A stretch of 64,000 bases of DNA from Leadbetterella sp964423865 (GTDB lineage: Bacteria; Bacteroidota; Bacteroidia; Cytophagales; Spirosomataceae). Position 1 is the stretch's first letter; each line of letters starts with the position of its first letter. The position numbers and the translations under genes are program-made. Shown here piece by piece: positions 17,029-25,679 of this stretch. The stretch is from NCBI GenBank assembly GCA_964423865.1, contig CAYRGN010000010.1, forward strand, positions 1 through 64,000, in the 5' to 3' direction. Below the pieces are notes generated by a model. That model was not told where the DNA came from. It saw only the letters and a program-made list of their open reading frames with translations, and searched no databases.

Positions 17029-18028
17029 CCTGAATTTTCTTTCTAAACTTACCTTTAAACGGATTCGGAATGCCTTGGGACTGGTCTTTTCTTTTGCTTA
17101 TTCCCGGATCACCCGCTCGTCGGTCAATCATTTTATGCCTGTAGCCCTGGCCGTAGAGCCTACCACCTCCTGCAACCTGCGGTGTCCGGAGTGTCCCAGC
17201 GGCCTTCGCTCTTTCTCCCGGCCTACGGGCATGCTGCGGAAAGATATGTTTGAAAAACTGATGGGGGAAATTGGCGATACCCTGCTTTACCTGACCTTTT
17301 ATTTTCAAGGAGAACCCTACCTGCATAAAGATTTTTTGGGGATGGTGAAAACCGCTACCCAAAAAGGAATTTATACGTCAACGTCTACCAATGCCCATTA
17401 CCTCCATTATGAAAACGCCCTGGCTACCGTGCGTTCAGGGCTTGACCGCCTGATTGTGTCTATTGACGGCACCACCCAGGAGGTGTACCGGCAGTACCGG
17501 GTAGGCGGAAAGCTGGATAAGGTGCTGGAGGGTACCCGCAATATCCTGAAAGCCAAAAAAGAACTCGGTTCCTCTACTCCTCACGTCATTTTCCAGTTCC
17601 TGGTGGTGAAACCGAATGAACACCAGATGGGGGATGTCAAGCAACTGGCCGGGGAGCTGGGTGTAGATGAACTCCGTTTCAAAACCGCGCAGATATACGA
17701 TTACAGCGAGGGCTCAGACCTGATCCCGGAAAATGATCAGTATTCCCGGTATAAGAAAGAAGCGGATGGAAAATGGAGTATCAAGAACCGCCTGATAGAT
17801 CATTGCTGGAAGATGTGGCATTCGGCCGTGGTGACCTGGGACGGCATCGTGGTACCCTGCTGCTTTGATAAAGACGCGGAATACCGCATGGGCAATGTGT
17901 CGGAAACCAGTTTCCGTGACGTGTGGTATTCCGATTCCTACAAGGGCTTCCGGCATAGCCTTATTGGGGGGAGAAAGAATATTGAGATGTGTAAGAATTG
18001 TACGGAAGGAACCAAAATCTGGGGCTAA
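17015..18028 (+). CDS. Radical SAM/SPASM domain protein
   Basis: The 337-residue protein carries the radical SAM cluster motif C53-x3-C57-x2-C60 (EPTTSCNLRCPEC) and a C-terminal SPASM-like cysteine set: Cys in DHCWKMWHS, VPCCFD and the final EMCKNC. Family members bind extra iron-sulfur clusters and modify peptides or other substrates; the substrate here is unknown and no precursor peptide gene is seen nearby. The start ATG at 17015 lies inside the end of the aminopeptidase gene, implying translational coupling. Later in-frame starts are possible but would cut a positively charged N-terminal helix. Confidence 0.9.
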   Translation: MGRDNLNFLSKLTFKRIRNALGLVFSFAYSRITRSSVNHFMPVALAVEPTTSCNLRCPECPSGLRSFSRPTGMLRKDMFEKLMGEIGDTLLYLTFYFQGEPYLHKDFLGMVKTATQKGIYTSTSTNAHYLHYENALATVRSGLDRLIVSIDGTTQEVYRQYRVGGKLDKVLEGTRNILKAKKELGSSTPHVIFQFLVVKPNEHQMGDVKQLAGELGVDELRFKTAQIYDYSEGSDLIPENDQYSRYKKEADGKWSIKNRLIDHCWKMWHSAVVTWDGIVVPCCFDKDAEYRMGNVSETSFRDVWYSDSYKGFRHSLIGGRKNIEMCKNCTEGTKIWG

Positions 18029-18085
18029 AGCGGGCTTCCGCCGGATCATATTGCACTGAGGCAGTTCGTGGGCGCTTAGGTAGGG

Positions 18086-18111
18086 TGCCCTTCGACAAGC
18101 TCAGGGTGACA
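18086..18111. repeat. REP-like element copy, left of the gap
   Basis: The core CCCTTCGACAAGCTCAGGG followed by TGACA matches copies after the gap (18312-18337) and near 42.5 and 56.8-57.06 kb. The element is part of a short dispersed palindromic family. Confidence 0.9.
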
Positions 18112-18136
18112 CTAGCACGGGCGCTGCCACTGTCAG

Positions 18137-18236
18137 NNNNNNNNNNNNNNNNNNNNNNNNNNNNNNNNNNNNNNNNNNNNNNNNNNNNNNNNNNNNNNNN
18201 NNNNNNNNNNNNNNNNNNNNNNNNNNNNNNNNNNNN
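18137..18236. other. Assembly gap (100 N)
   Basis: Exactly 100 consecutive N are present, the conventional placeholder for a scaffold gap of unknown length. REP-like copies on both sides explain why assembly broke here. Confidence 0.99.
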
Positions 18237-18249
18237 CGGGTGCTGCCCT

Positions 18250-18337
18250 TGTCAGGCTGAGCCTGTCGAAGCCCGCGTTTAGTTAGTCTCAAGGTGCCCT
18301 TCGACAGTTCGTGCCCTTCGACAAGCTCAGGGTGACA
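18250..18337. repeat. REP-like element copies, right of the gap
   Basis: GGCTGAGCCTGTCGAAG preceded by TGTCA (18250-18271) is an inverted relative of the unit, and a direct copy with core CCCTTCGACAAGCTCAGGG plus TGACA lies at 18312-18337. A partial unit, CCCTTCGACA, sits between them at about 18297. Confidence 0.9.
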
Positions 18338-18357
18338 GTCCGAGCTTGAAGGGCCGC

Positions 18358-20679
18358 TTAATTCGCCATTTCCGAAATGAATTTGACCCGCATGAGGCGA
18401 AGTTCTTCTTCGGTGACTTCTTCGTCGTAATCTTCAAATTCTTTCAATGCCGCGCGGATATCATCGGAAGAAGAAGTCATGAAATATTCATAGATATCCT
18501 GCTGCTTGTCTTTGTCAATGATCTGGTTGATGTAATAGTCGAGATTGAGTTTGGTACCTGAAAAACAGATGCTCTCAATTTCCGTGATGATCTCTTCCGC
18601 CGACATTTCCTTGGCTTCCGCAATGTCTTCCAGGTCAATTTTACGGTCGATCTGCTGGATGATAAAGATCTTGGTTTTCGACTTGTTTACAGTGGTTTTG
18701 ACCATCAGGTCGTGCGTGGTTTCAATCTCATTGTCTTCCACGTACTTGTTGATCAGGTCAAGGAAAGGCTTTCCGAATTTCTGTACTTTCCCCATGCCCA
18801 CGCCGTTAACCTGGGCCAGTTCATTGGCATTAGACGGATAGGTAGTGGCCATTTCTTCCAGGGAAGGATCCTGGAATACCACGTACGGCGGCACATTTTT
18901 CTCTTTGGCAATTTTCTTCCGTAAAGACTTGAGGAGTTCGAGCAGGGCCTGGTCAGAGGCGCCGGAGCCGCTGGCGGTGCCGGTGGTCTGCTGGAGCTCA
19001 TCTTCCCCGCTGCCCTCCGTTTCGTTCAGGTCGTGGTCTTCATGGAAAGTGATGGTGTAAGGGTCTTTCAGGTATTCCACCCCTTTTTTCGATACCTTGA
19101 TGACCCCGTAGTTGTCAATATCTTTTTCCAGGTACCCGAATACCATCATCTGGCGGATAATGGACACCCATTTGTCGGAAGCAGAAAGGCGCCCGTCGGC
19201 ATTGATATCCGCTTTGGGTTTTTTGTTCACCACAATGGTGTCTTCGTCTTCGTCGTCTTCTTCGTCTTCAAACTTATCTTCCAGGTTGAAATACTTCAGG
19301 CCTTTGCCAAAATATTCCAGTTTGTCGTGTTCATAACTCAGAATGGCCGGGTTGTCTTTGGTATTGCCCGTGAGTACGTCGGCAATATGGTTGGCGGAGA
19401 AGCGCTGTTCGGTTTTCAGGATGGTATTGATCACCAGTTCCGCTTCTTCTTTTCCCTTAAATGTTTTGGTTGGTTTCTTGCAGTTGTCACAGAAACCACA
19501 ATCTTTCTCGGTTTGTTCTCCGAAGTAGGAGAGCAGTTGCCGCCTGCGGCATACACCCAGGGAAGAATAAGCCACCATTTCCATGAGGAGGGCCTTGGCA
19601 TTATCCCTTTCGGTGACATTCTTGTCTTTATTGAATTTCTCCAGTTTGGTGATGTCGTCAAGGGCGTAAAACATGAGGCAGGCGCCGTCTAGTCCGTCTC
19701 TTCCGCCCCGGCCGGTTTCCTGGTAATAGCCCTCGAGCGACTTGGGTGCGTCATAATGCACCACGAAACGCACGTCCGGCTTGTCTATGCCCATGCCAAA
19801 GGCGATGGTGGCGACTACGATATCGCAATTTTCATTCAGGAAAGCATCCTGGTTTTTCATGCGTATATCTGAATCGAGGCCTGCGTGGTAGGGCAGGGCT
19901 TTGAAGCCGTTTACATTCAGCAGTTCGGCAATCTCCTCTACTTTCTTACGGCTGAGGCAGTACACGATGCCTGATTTTCCCTTATTCTGGGAAACAAATT
20001 TGATCAGCTGCTTCTTGGCGTTTTGTTTCGGCCTTACTTCGTAATAGAGGTTTGCCCGGTTAAAAGAGGTCTTGAAGATCACGGAATCGTCCATGTTCAG
20101 GCTCTTTTTGATATCCAGCTGCACTTTGGGCGTGGCCGTGGCGGTGAGCGCGATAATGGGCAGGCCGCTGTTGATATTTTCAATAATATCTTTGATCTTG
20201 CGGTATTCCGGACGGAAGTCATGGCCCCATTCTGAAATACAGTGGGCTTCGTCTACAGCCACAAAAGAGATGGTGGCCTTCTTCAGAAATTCCAGGTTAT
20301 CTTCTTTGGTGAGCGATTCCGGCGCAATGTAAAGCAACTTGCAAACGCCGTTGATCACGTCATTTTTCACCCGGTTCATTTCCGATTTATTCAGGGTACT
20401 GTTCAGGAATTGCGCATTCACCCCGTAAGCCGTAAGCTGATCTACCTGGTTTTTCATCAAGGCGATCAGGGGCGATATTACAATGGCGGTGCCGTCTAAA
20501 ACGGTAGCCGGAAGTTGATAACAAAGTGATTTCCCCGCCCCTGTAGGCATGATCACAAAGGTATTTTTTCCGGAGACTACACTCCGGATAATTTTTTCCT
20601 GTTCACCTCTGAAATTATCGAAGCCGAAAATGTCTTTTAGGTTTTGCTTCAAACCTTGTTCTACTGATTCTGCAATCAT
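18358..20679 (-). CDS. recQ: ATP-dependent DNA helicase RecQ
   Basis: RecQ unwinds DNA 3' to 5' in recombination and repair. The 773-residue protein has Walker A PTGAGKS (Lys50), the DEAH box (143-146), the aromatic-rich loop after it, TGRGGRDG, and the zinc cluster around CRRRQLL and CGFCDNC. It is longer than the roughly 610-residue E. coli enzyme. An acidic stretch (FEDEEDDEDED, about residue 470) interrupts the RQC region, an HRDC-like block follows (SLRKKIAKEKNVPPYVVFQD), and a C-terminal helix-turn-helix-like region ends the protein. Long RecQ of this type are usual in Bacteroidota. Confidence 0.95.
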   Translation of the reverse strand: MIAESVEQGLKQNLKDIFGFDNFRGEQEKIIRSVVSGKNTFVIMPTGAGKSLCYQLPATVLDGTAIVISPLIALMKNQVDQLTAYGVNAQFLNSTLNKSEMNRVKNDVINGVCKLLYIAPESLTKEDNLEFLKKATISFVAVDEAHCISEWGHDFRPEYRKIKDIIENINSGLPIIALTATATPKVQLDIKKSLNMDDSVIFKTSFNRANLYYEVRPKQNAKKQLIKFVSQNKGKSGIVYCLSRKKVEEIAELLNVNGFKALPYHAGLDSDIRMKNQDAFLNENCDIVVATIAFGMGIDKPDVRFVVHYDAPKSLEGYYQETGRGGRDGLDGACLMFYALDDITKLEKFNKDKNVTERDNAKALLMEMVAYSSLGVCRRRQLLSYFGEQTEKDCGFCDNCKKPTKTFKGKEEAELVINTILKTEQRFSANHIADVLTGNTKDNPAILSYEHDKLEYFGKGLKYFNLEDKFEDEEDDEDEDTIVVNKKPKADINADGRLSASDKWVSIIRQMMVFGYLEKDIDNYGVIKVSKKGVEYLKDPYTITFHEDHDLNETEGSGEDELQQTTGTASGSGASDQALLELLKSLRKKIAKEKNVPPYVVFQDPSLEEMATTYPSNANELAQVNGVGMGKVQKFGKPFLDLINKYVEDNEIETTHDLMVKTTVNKSKTKIFIIQQIDRKIDLEDIAEAKEMSAEEIITEIESICFSGTKLNLDYYINQIIDKDKQQDIYEYFMTSSSDDIRAALKEFEDYDEEVTEEELRLMRVKFISEMAN

Positions 20680-20789
20680 ATCCCCTATAACTTTTTCTGT
20701 TAACGTATGGCTAATTTACTAAAAATTACGCTTCACAAATAAATTACGTGAAAAATATTATTTGTGAAAGGTTTTCGGATTTCTGAAGC

Positions 20790-20797
20790 TAATTTTG
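20790..20797 (+). promoter_or_regulatory. -7 element upstream of the kdsD-like gene
   Basis: TAATTTTG matches TAnnTTTG exactly. No good TTG is found at the normal distance upstream, so only the -7 half of the promoter is supported. It would give a leader of about 20-45 nt, depending on the start codon used. Confidence 0.4.
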
Positions 20798-20822
20798 TAT
20801 TCTGAATTTAGCCCTCAAAAAA

Positions 20823-21797
20823 GTGGAGACGAAAGTAGAAAAAAATATAATGGATACCGCCAAAAAAGTTTTGTTGGATGAATCGGAGGCTATTAAATCT
20901 TTGATAAATACAATAGATGAAGGTTTTGAGGAAGTAGTGAATACAATTTTAAGTTCCGGGGGAAAGGTAGTGCTGTCGGGAATTGGCAAAAGTGCCATTA
21001 TCGCGCAGAAAATAGCGGCTACTTTGAACTCTACCGGGCAAAAGGCCGTGTTCATGCATGCTACCGATGCGGTACACGGAGATCTGGGTATTATTGATGA
21101 AAAAGACGTGCTGCTGATTCTGTCGAAAAGCGGGAATACGCCTGAACTGAAAGTGTTGGTGCCCCTGATCCGCCGCCTTCCTAACCCTTTGGTTTCCATG
21201 GTGTCGGATACGGATTCCTTCCTGGCTAAAAATTCCGATTATGTGCTGAACGCCCACGTGACCCGGGAGGCTTGTCCCATGAACCTGGCGCCCACCACTT
21301 CTACCACCGTTTCCCTGGCCCTGGGCGATGCCCTGGCCGTTTGTCTCCTGGAAGCGAGAGGGTTCAATAACCGTGATTTCGCCCGTTACCATCCCGGGGG
21401 CGCCCTCGGGAAAAAGCTCTACCTCAAAGTTTCGGATCTTTACCCGAACAACGAAGTGCCGGTGGTGAGTGAAAACGCCTCCGCGGAGGAAGTGGTGCTG
21501 GAAATGACGTCCAAACGATTAGGAACAACCGCCGTGGTGAACGGGGCGCAAGAGCTCTCCGGGATCATTACCGACGGGGATTTGCGTAGAAAATTAAGGG
21601 AAGGAAGCGATATTTTTGCCTTAAAAGCCATAGATTTGATGAGCCGGAACCCTAAGACGGTAGGAAAGGATGAATTCGCCGTGAACGCCCTGAATAAAAT
21701 GCAGGAACTCAGTATCACCCAGTTGGTAGTAGAAGAGAAAGGCAGAGTGTTGGGATTCATACACCTTCATGATCTGCTGAGGGAAGGGCTTGTTTAA
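20823..21797 (+). CDS. kdsD: D-arabinose 5-phosphate isomerase, KpsF/GutQ family
   Basis: This enzyme interconverts ribulose 5-phosphate and arabinose 5-phosphate, the first step of KDO synthesis for lipopolysaccharide. The 324-residue protein has an N-terminal SIS domain (LSSGGKVVLSGIGKSAIIAQKI, then LSKSGNTPEL) and two C-terminal CBS domains from about residue 205 (the second around GKDEFAVNALNKM). Length fits the family. The first in-frame start is GTG at 20823; ATG at 20850 is an equally plausible start and would drop nine residues. No other KDO gene is in the window. Confidence 0.93.
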   Translation: METKVEKNIMDTAKKVLLDESEAIKSLINTIDEGFEEVVNTILSSGGKVVLSGIGKSAIIAQKIAATLNSTGQKAVFMHATDAVHGDLGIIDEKDVLLILSKSGNTPELKVLVPLIRRLPNPLVSMVSDTDSFLAKNSDYVLNAHVTREACPMNLAPTTSTTVSLALGDALAVCLLEARGFNNRDFARYHPGGALGKKLYLKVSDLYPNNEVPVVSENASAEEVVLEMTSKRLGTTAVVNGAQELSGIITDGDLRRKLREGSDIFALKAIDLMSRNPKTVGKDEFAVNALNKMQELSITQLVVEEKGRVLGFIHLHDLLREGLV

Positions 21798-21803
21798 CAG
21801 GAA

Positions 21804-21872
21804 GCTTTGCGCTTTGCGTTCTGAGCTTTGCGATTCTCGCGGCTCACTGCTCATAGCTCACTGCTCACAGCT
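21804..21872. repeat. Two adjoining heptamer arrays upstream of nadB
   Basis: Units of the type GCTTTGC (21804-21831) are followed by units GCTCACT/GCTCATA/GCTCACA (21842-21872), both with period 7. The second array ends nine bases before the nadB ATG. Confidence 0.85.
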
Positions 21873-21881
21873 AATAAATAG

Positions 21882-23477
21882 ATGAGGAAAGTTGATTTTT
21901 TAGTGATTGGCTCCGGCATTGCGGGGCTAAGTTTTGCATTAAAGGCCGCACAAAAAGGTAAAGTGCTGATACTTACCAAGGTAAATGCCGACGAAACCAA
22001 TACGAAATATGCGCAGGGGGGCATTGCCACGGTGTTTAACCCCGTAAGTGATTCTTTTGAAAAGCATATCCAGGATACGCTTATCGCAGGTGACGGACTC
22101 TGCGACAAGGAAATTGTAGAAATTGTGGTGTCGGAAGGTCCGGACCGCATCCAGGAATTGATTGATTACGGTACGAATTTCGATAAAATGGAAACCGGGG
22201 AATACAACCTTACCCGGGAGGGGGGACATTCTGAAAACCGGATTCTCCATTATAAGGATATTACCGGGTGGGAAATTGAGCGGGCCTTGCTGGAGCAAGT
22301 GGGCAAGCAGCCCAATATTGAGATCCTGACCCATTATTTTGCCGTGGAAGTGATCACCCAGCACCACCTGGGGGAGAAGTCTCACGGACATGTGGAAAGC
22401 TACGGGGTGTATGCCCTGAATGTGAATACCCTGGAGGTGGAAACCATTCTTTCCAAGGTTACCGTGATGGCTTCGGGTGGCGCGGGACAGATTTATTCGT
22501 CTACAACCAACCCGGTGATTGCCACGGGCGACGGCATCGCGATGGTATACCGGGCAGGAGGTGAAGTGAGGGATATGGAGATGATCCAGTTTCACCCCAC
22601 TTCCCTGTACAATCCCGGCACTTTCCCGAGTTTCCTGATTACCGAAGCGGTGAGAGGGGAAGGCGGCGTTTTGCGGGATAAAAGCGGGCGGGAATTCATG
22701 TACGATTACGACGAGAGGGGATCGCTGGCGCCCCGGGATATCGTAGCCCGCTCGATTGATGCAGAAATGAAAAAATCAGGGGAAGAACACGTATGGCTCG
22801 ATATCACCCATAAGCCCAAGGAGTTTATTCTGCAGCATTTCCCGAACATTTATGAAACATGCCTGAGTATCGGGATTGACATTACGAAAGACTATATACC
22901 GGTGACGCCCGCGGCGCATTACCTCTGCGGGGGCATACGGGTAGACGAATACGGGCGTACCTCCATTAAAAACCTGTATGCCTGCGGGGAATGCTCCTCT
23001 ACCGGCCTTCACGGGGCTAACCGACTGGCCTCCAATTCCCTCCTGGAGGCGGCTGTATTTGCCAACCGCATTGCGGGGAACGCGCTGGAGCATATTGATG
23101 GGCTGGACTACGAGAGCCGGGTACCCGACTGGAACGAGTTCGGTGCGGTGCAGTCGAACGAGGAGATCCTGGTGTCGCACAACACCCGCGAATTGCAGAA
23201 AATGATGTCGGATTACGTAGGTATTGTGCGGTCTGACTTCCGCCTTGACCGGGCCGAAACCCGCATGGGCATGCTGAAAGAAGAAACGGAGACTTTCTAC
23301 CGCAAAACTAAACTTTCGGTAAAACTGTGTGAGTTGAGAAATCTGATTCTCTGCGCACAAATGGTGATCTTGTCGGCCCAGAAACGCAAGGAGTCGCGGG
23401 GACTGCATTACAATACCGATTACCCGTATAAATTGGGTGGGAAACCGGAAAATACGGTATTGGGGAAACATGTATAA
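21882..23477 (+). CDS. nadB: L-aspartate oxidase
   Basis: NadB oxidises L-aspartate to iminoaspartate with FAD, the first step of de novo NAD synthesis. The 531-residue protein has the dinucleotide-binding loop GSGIAGLSFAL (residues 9 onward), KYAQGGIATV, the substrate-site block QFHPTSLYNP, AAHYLCGGI and the C-terminal CGECSSTGLHGANRLASNSL. Length is normal for NadB. It is distinguished from succinate dehydrogenase flavoprotein by length and by the lack of neighbouring sdh genes. NadA and NadC are not in the window. Confidence 0.95.
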   Translation: MRKVDFLVIGSGIAGLSFALKAAQKGKVLILTKVNADETNTKYAQGGIATVFNPVSDSFEKHIQDTLIAGDGLCDKEIVEIVVSEGPDRIQELIDYGTNFDKMETGEYNLTREGGHSENRILHYKDITGWEIERALLEQVGKQPNIEILTHYFAVEVITQHHLGEKSHGHVESYGVYALNVNTLEVETILSKVTVMASGGAGQIYSSTTNPVIATGDGIAMVYRAGGEVRDMEMIQFHPTSLYNPGTFPSFLITEAVRGEGGVLRDKSGREFMYDYDERGSLAPRDIVARSIDAEMKKSGEEHVWLDITHKPKEFILQHFPNIYETCLSIGIDITKDYIPVTPAAHYLCGGIRVDEYGRTSIKNLYACGECSSTGLHGANRLASNSLLEAAVFANRIAGNALEHIDGLDYESRVPDWNEFGAVQSNEEILVSHNTRELQKMMSDYVGIVRSDFRLDRAETRMGMLKEETETFYRKTKLSVKLCELRNLILCAQMVILSAQKRKESRGLHYNTDYPYKLGGKPENTVLGKHV

Positions 23478-23589
23478 TGTAAAGCGCGCATGGCGCTTAC
23501 TGAAGGGTGGGATGGTTTAAGGTAAATTTAACATCTTTTTGTTTTTATTTTCGGAATATTTCGGAAATTTGTAGAGTTTTTAGTTGAAT

Positions 23590-23820
23590 ATGTTTATGGA
23601 CAGGCTCAAATATCTGCTGGAAAGTAATCTCTTTGGGGTTTGTACCCGGATAGGGCAGAAGCTGAATTTCTCGGCGGCCAGCATTCGCAAGTATTTTATT
23701 TACGCATCATTTTTCACCCTCGGCTCCCCTGTCATCATTTATCTTGTACTGGCTTTCTGGATGGAAGTGCGTAAAACAATCCGGAACAGCAATCATCCCA
23801 GCGTTTGGGAGTTGGAGTAA
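23590..23820 (+). CDS. PspC domain small membrane protein
   Basis: The protein of 76 residues has the PspC arrangement: a short N-terminal stretch with LFGVCTRIGQKLNFSAASIR, then one membrane segment (FFTLGSPVIIYLVLAFWM). PspC proteins take part in envelope stress responses in proteobacteria; in this phylum the role is not established. A TTG codon two codons upstream could also start the frame, but ATG 23590 (or ATG 23596) is preferred. It is convergent with nuoD, whose stop lies 7 bp away. Confidence 0.8.
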   Translation: MFMDRLKYLLESNLFGVCTRIGQKLNFSAASIRKYFIYASFFTLGSPVIIYLVLAFWMEVRKTIRNSNHPSVWELE

Positions 23821-23827
23821 ATTTCTC

Positions 23828-25042
23828 TTAGCGGTCTACTTCCCCCATCACCAGGTCGAGTGAGCCGATAATGGCCACGAGATCGGCTATCAGGATTCCT
23901 TTGGAAATAGCGGGCAAAACGGAAAGGTTATGGAAGGAGCATGCCCGGCATTTTACGCGTACGGGTACATCGCTACGGCCGTCGGTACGGAAGAAGAAAC
24001 CCAGTTCGCCTTTGGGGTTTTCCGCTCTCACATAGAAATCCGTTTCTTTCGGCCGGATTTTCTTGGGTACGTAGGCCTGTGGGTCGAAATCCGGTGTGCG
24101 TTTATGCTCTTTGGTGAGTTTTTCTATGCATTGGTCGATGATCCGGAGCGACTCATAACATTCGAGGAGGCGTATGTAATTGCGGTCCCAGCAGTCGCCT
24201 TTGGTCCCCATTTTACCTTCTCCCACCGGCACGTCGAACTCAATTTCGGGGTACACGGAATACCCGTCGGTTTTGCGGAGGTCGTATTTCAGCCCGGAAC
24301 CGCGTAAGACTGGTCCGCTGCATCCGTAGTTGATGGCCAGGTCAAGGGGCAGCACCCCGACGTGGGCGGTGCGTTGCACAAAGATATGGTTATCGATGAT
24401 AATCTGTTTGAGTTCGGTAAGTTTCGGCCGTATATAGGAAGAGAACTGGCGGCATTGGTCTTCGAAACCTACGGGCAGGTCGTAAAACAGTCCGCCGATC
24501 CAGATATAATTGTAAAGGAGGCGGGCGCCAGACAGCCATTCCAGCATACGGAGAATACTTTCCCGGTCGCGGAAAAGCCAGAGGAAAGGGGTAGGGGCGC
24601 CGATATCAATGGCATAGGTGCCGATGGCCATGAAATGCGAGGCGAGGCGGTTCAGTTCCGCCACCAGCACACGGATATATTCAATACGTTTGGGAAGGGT
24701 GCCTTCTATGCCCAACATCTTTTCTACGCCCATGGCATAGGCATGTTCCGAGTTCATGGACGCGAGGTAGTCGAGGCGGTCTACGTACGGAATCACCTGG
24801 TTAAACGGCATGGATTCCGCATGCTTTTCGAAGCAGCGGTGCAGGTAACCCAGGTGGGGGGATACCTCCCGAACCAGCTCACCGTCGGTCACCACTTCCA
24901 GGCGGAGTACACCGTGCGTAGACGGATGCTGAGGGCCAAGGTTCAGAATCATCTCCTCTTCGGCAAGCTCTTCCTCTTTAAATTTCAGCGGTTCGGAGTC
25001 CGTTAAATATTCCGTCTTATATTTGTATTGAACTTTTTGCAT
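23828..25042 (-). CDS. nuoD: NADH-quinone oxidoreductase subunit D (49 kDa)
   Basis: NuoD is the 49-kDa subunit of complex I; together with NuoB it forms the quinone-binding site. The 404-residue protein has the invariant NLGPQHPSTHGVLRL block at about residues 34-48, the FEKHAESMPFNQVIPY stretch, and the C-terminal RVKCRACSFHNLS and IIGSLDLVMGEVDR. It is complete. It stands alone here: nuoA and nuoB lie 12 kb away on the other strand and nuoC is not in the window. Its start is only 30 bp from the start of a divergent gene. Confidence 0.97.
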   Translation of the reverse strand: MQKVQYKYKTEYLTDSEPLKFKEEELAEEEMILNLGPQHPSTHGVLRLEVVTDGELVREVSPHLGYLHRCFEKHAESMPFNQVIPYVDRLDYLASMNSEHAYAMGVEKMLGIEGTLPKRIEYIRVLVAELNRLASHFMAIGTYAIDIGAPTPFLWLFRDRESILRMLEWLSGARLLYNYIWIGGLFYDLPVGFEDQCRQFSSYIRPKLTELKQIIIDNHIFVQRTAHVGVLPLDLAINYGCSGPVLRGSGLKYDLRKTDGYSVYPEIEFDVPVGEGKMGTKGDCWDRNYIRLLECYESLRIIDQCIEKLTKEHKRTPDFDPQAYVPKKIRPKETDFYVRAENPKGELGFFFRTDGRSDVPVRVKCRACSFHNLSVLPAISKGILIADLVAIIGSLDLVMGEVDR

Positions 25043-25055
25043 CGTTGCAAATTTA
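25018..25055. promoter_or_regulatory. Divergent -7 boxes around the nuoD start
   Basis: On the plus strand TATATTTG (25018-25025) fits TAnnTTTG and lies inside the first codons of nuoD. On the minus strand TAAATTTG (25055-25048) fits the same consensus and would place the nuoD transcript start at or beside its ATG (25042). Neither has a clear TTG at -33, so the calls rest on the -7 box only. Confidence 0.4.
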
Positions 25056-25072
25056 GTTTAAAACCTTACGAA

Positions 25073-25636
25073 ATGCATGAAATAGAACCTTTTTATAATT
25101 GGAATCGCTATTATCTTCCCTACCGGGATAAGAAAAGTCCGTTTTACGGAAAAGAGGCGTCTGAGGTGTATGAAAACGCGGTTTACGGGTATGTGATTCA
25201 CCCCGATTGGGACTTTATCGGATCGGAAACGCTGTATGTAAAACTTTTAATGGTAAATTACCAGCTGAAATACGCGGTTATTGAGCTTTTCGGGGAGTGG
25301 AACGATACCCTGCACAATGATATCATGTACCTCAAGAGGGGGGTAATCGACAAATTACTGAAGAACGGTATCCGTCGGTTTATCCTGGTGGGGGAGAACC
25401 TTTTTCAGTTTCACGGCGGGGAAGACGACTACTACCAGGAATGGTTTGAAGACGTGGAAGACGGGTGGATCGCCCTTATGAACCTGCGTAAATTTGTGCA
25501 GGAAGAAATAGAGAAATACAGGCTTGATTATTATTTGCACCTGGGCGGAACTTTACAGATGGAAAACTGGAGGACGCTGAAGCCCGATGTGTTCTTTTCC
25601 CTGGTGTCGTTGCTGATTCGGAGGAGGCTGGTTTGA
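25073..25636 (+). CDS. Conserved hypothetical protein
   Basis: The 187-residue soluble protein is rich in aromatic and acidic residues, with blocks such as EPFYNWNRYYLPYRDKKSPF, GYVIHPDWDFIGS and HGGEDDYYQEWFEDVEDGW. I recognise it as a type often found in Bacteroidota genomes, but know no function. The reading frame is open further upstream to a TTG at 25028, which would overlap nuoD; ATG 25073 is chosen because it removes that overlap. It has no membrane segment and no signal peptide. It is not NuoC. Confidence 0.75.
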   Translation: MHEIEPFYNWNRYYLPYRDKKSPFYGKEASEVYENAVYGYVIHPDWDFIGSETLYVKLLMVNYQLKYAVIELFGEWNDTLHNDIMYLKRGVIDKLLKNGIRRFILVGENLFQFHGGEDDYYQEWFEDVEDGWIALMNLRKFVQEEIEKYRLDYYLHLGGTLQMENWRTLKPDVFFSLVSLLIRRRLV

Positions 25637-25643
25637 GTGAGAC

Positions 25644-25678
25644 GTTAGATATTAGAGATTAGATGTTAGAGATTAGAA
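25644..25678. repeat. Heptamer array upstream of cysE
   Basis: Five units (GTTAGAT, ATTAGAG, ATTAGAT, GTTAGAG, ATTAGAA) run with period 7 and end one base before the cysE ATG at 25680. The unit is unlike the AGCTCA-type arrays. Confidence 0.9.
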
Positions 25679-25679
25679 T

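Larger units (their letters stand above)
18029..18357. other. REP-rich intergenic region interrupted by an assembly gap
   Basis: No gene is visible. The region holds at least three copies of the REP-like element on either side of a run of 100 N. It lies between the radical SAM gene (+) and recQ (-), which are convergent. Confidence 0.9.

Noticed and set aside
25073..25636. Missing nuoC next to nuoD
   Set aside because: The protein is on the opposite strand and lacks the NuoC signature; its blocks do not resemble the 30-kDa subunit.
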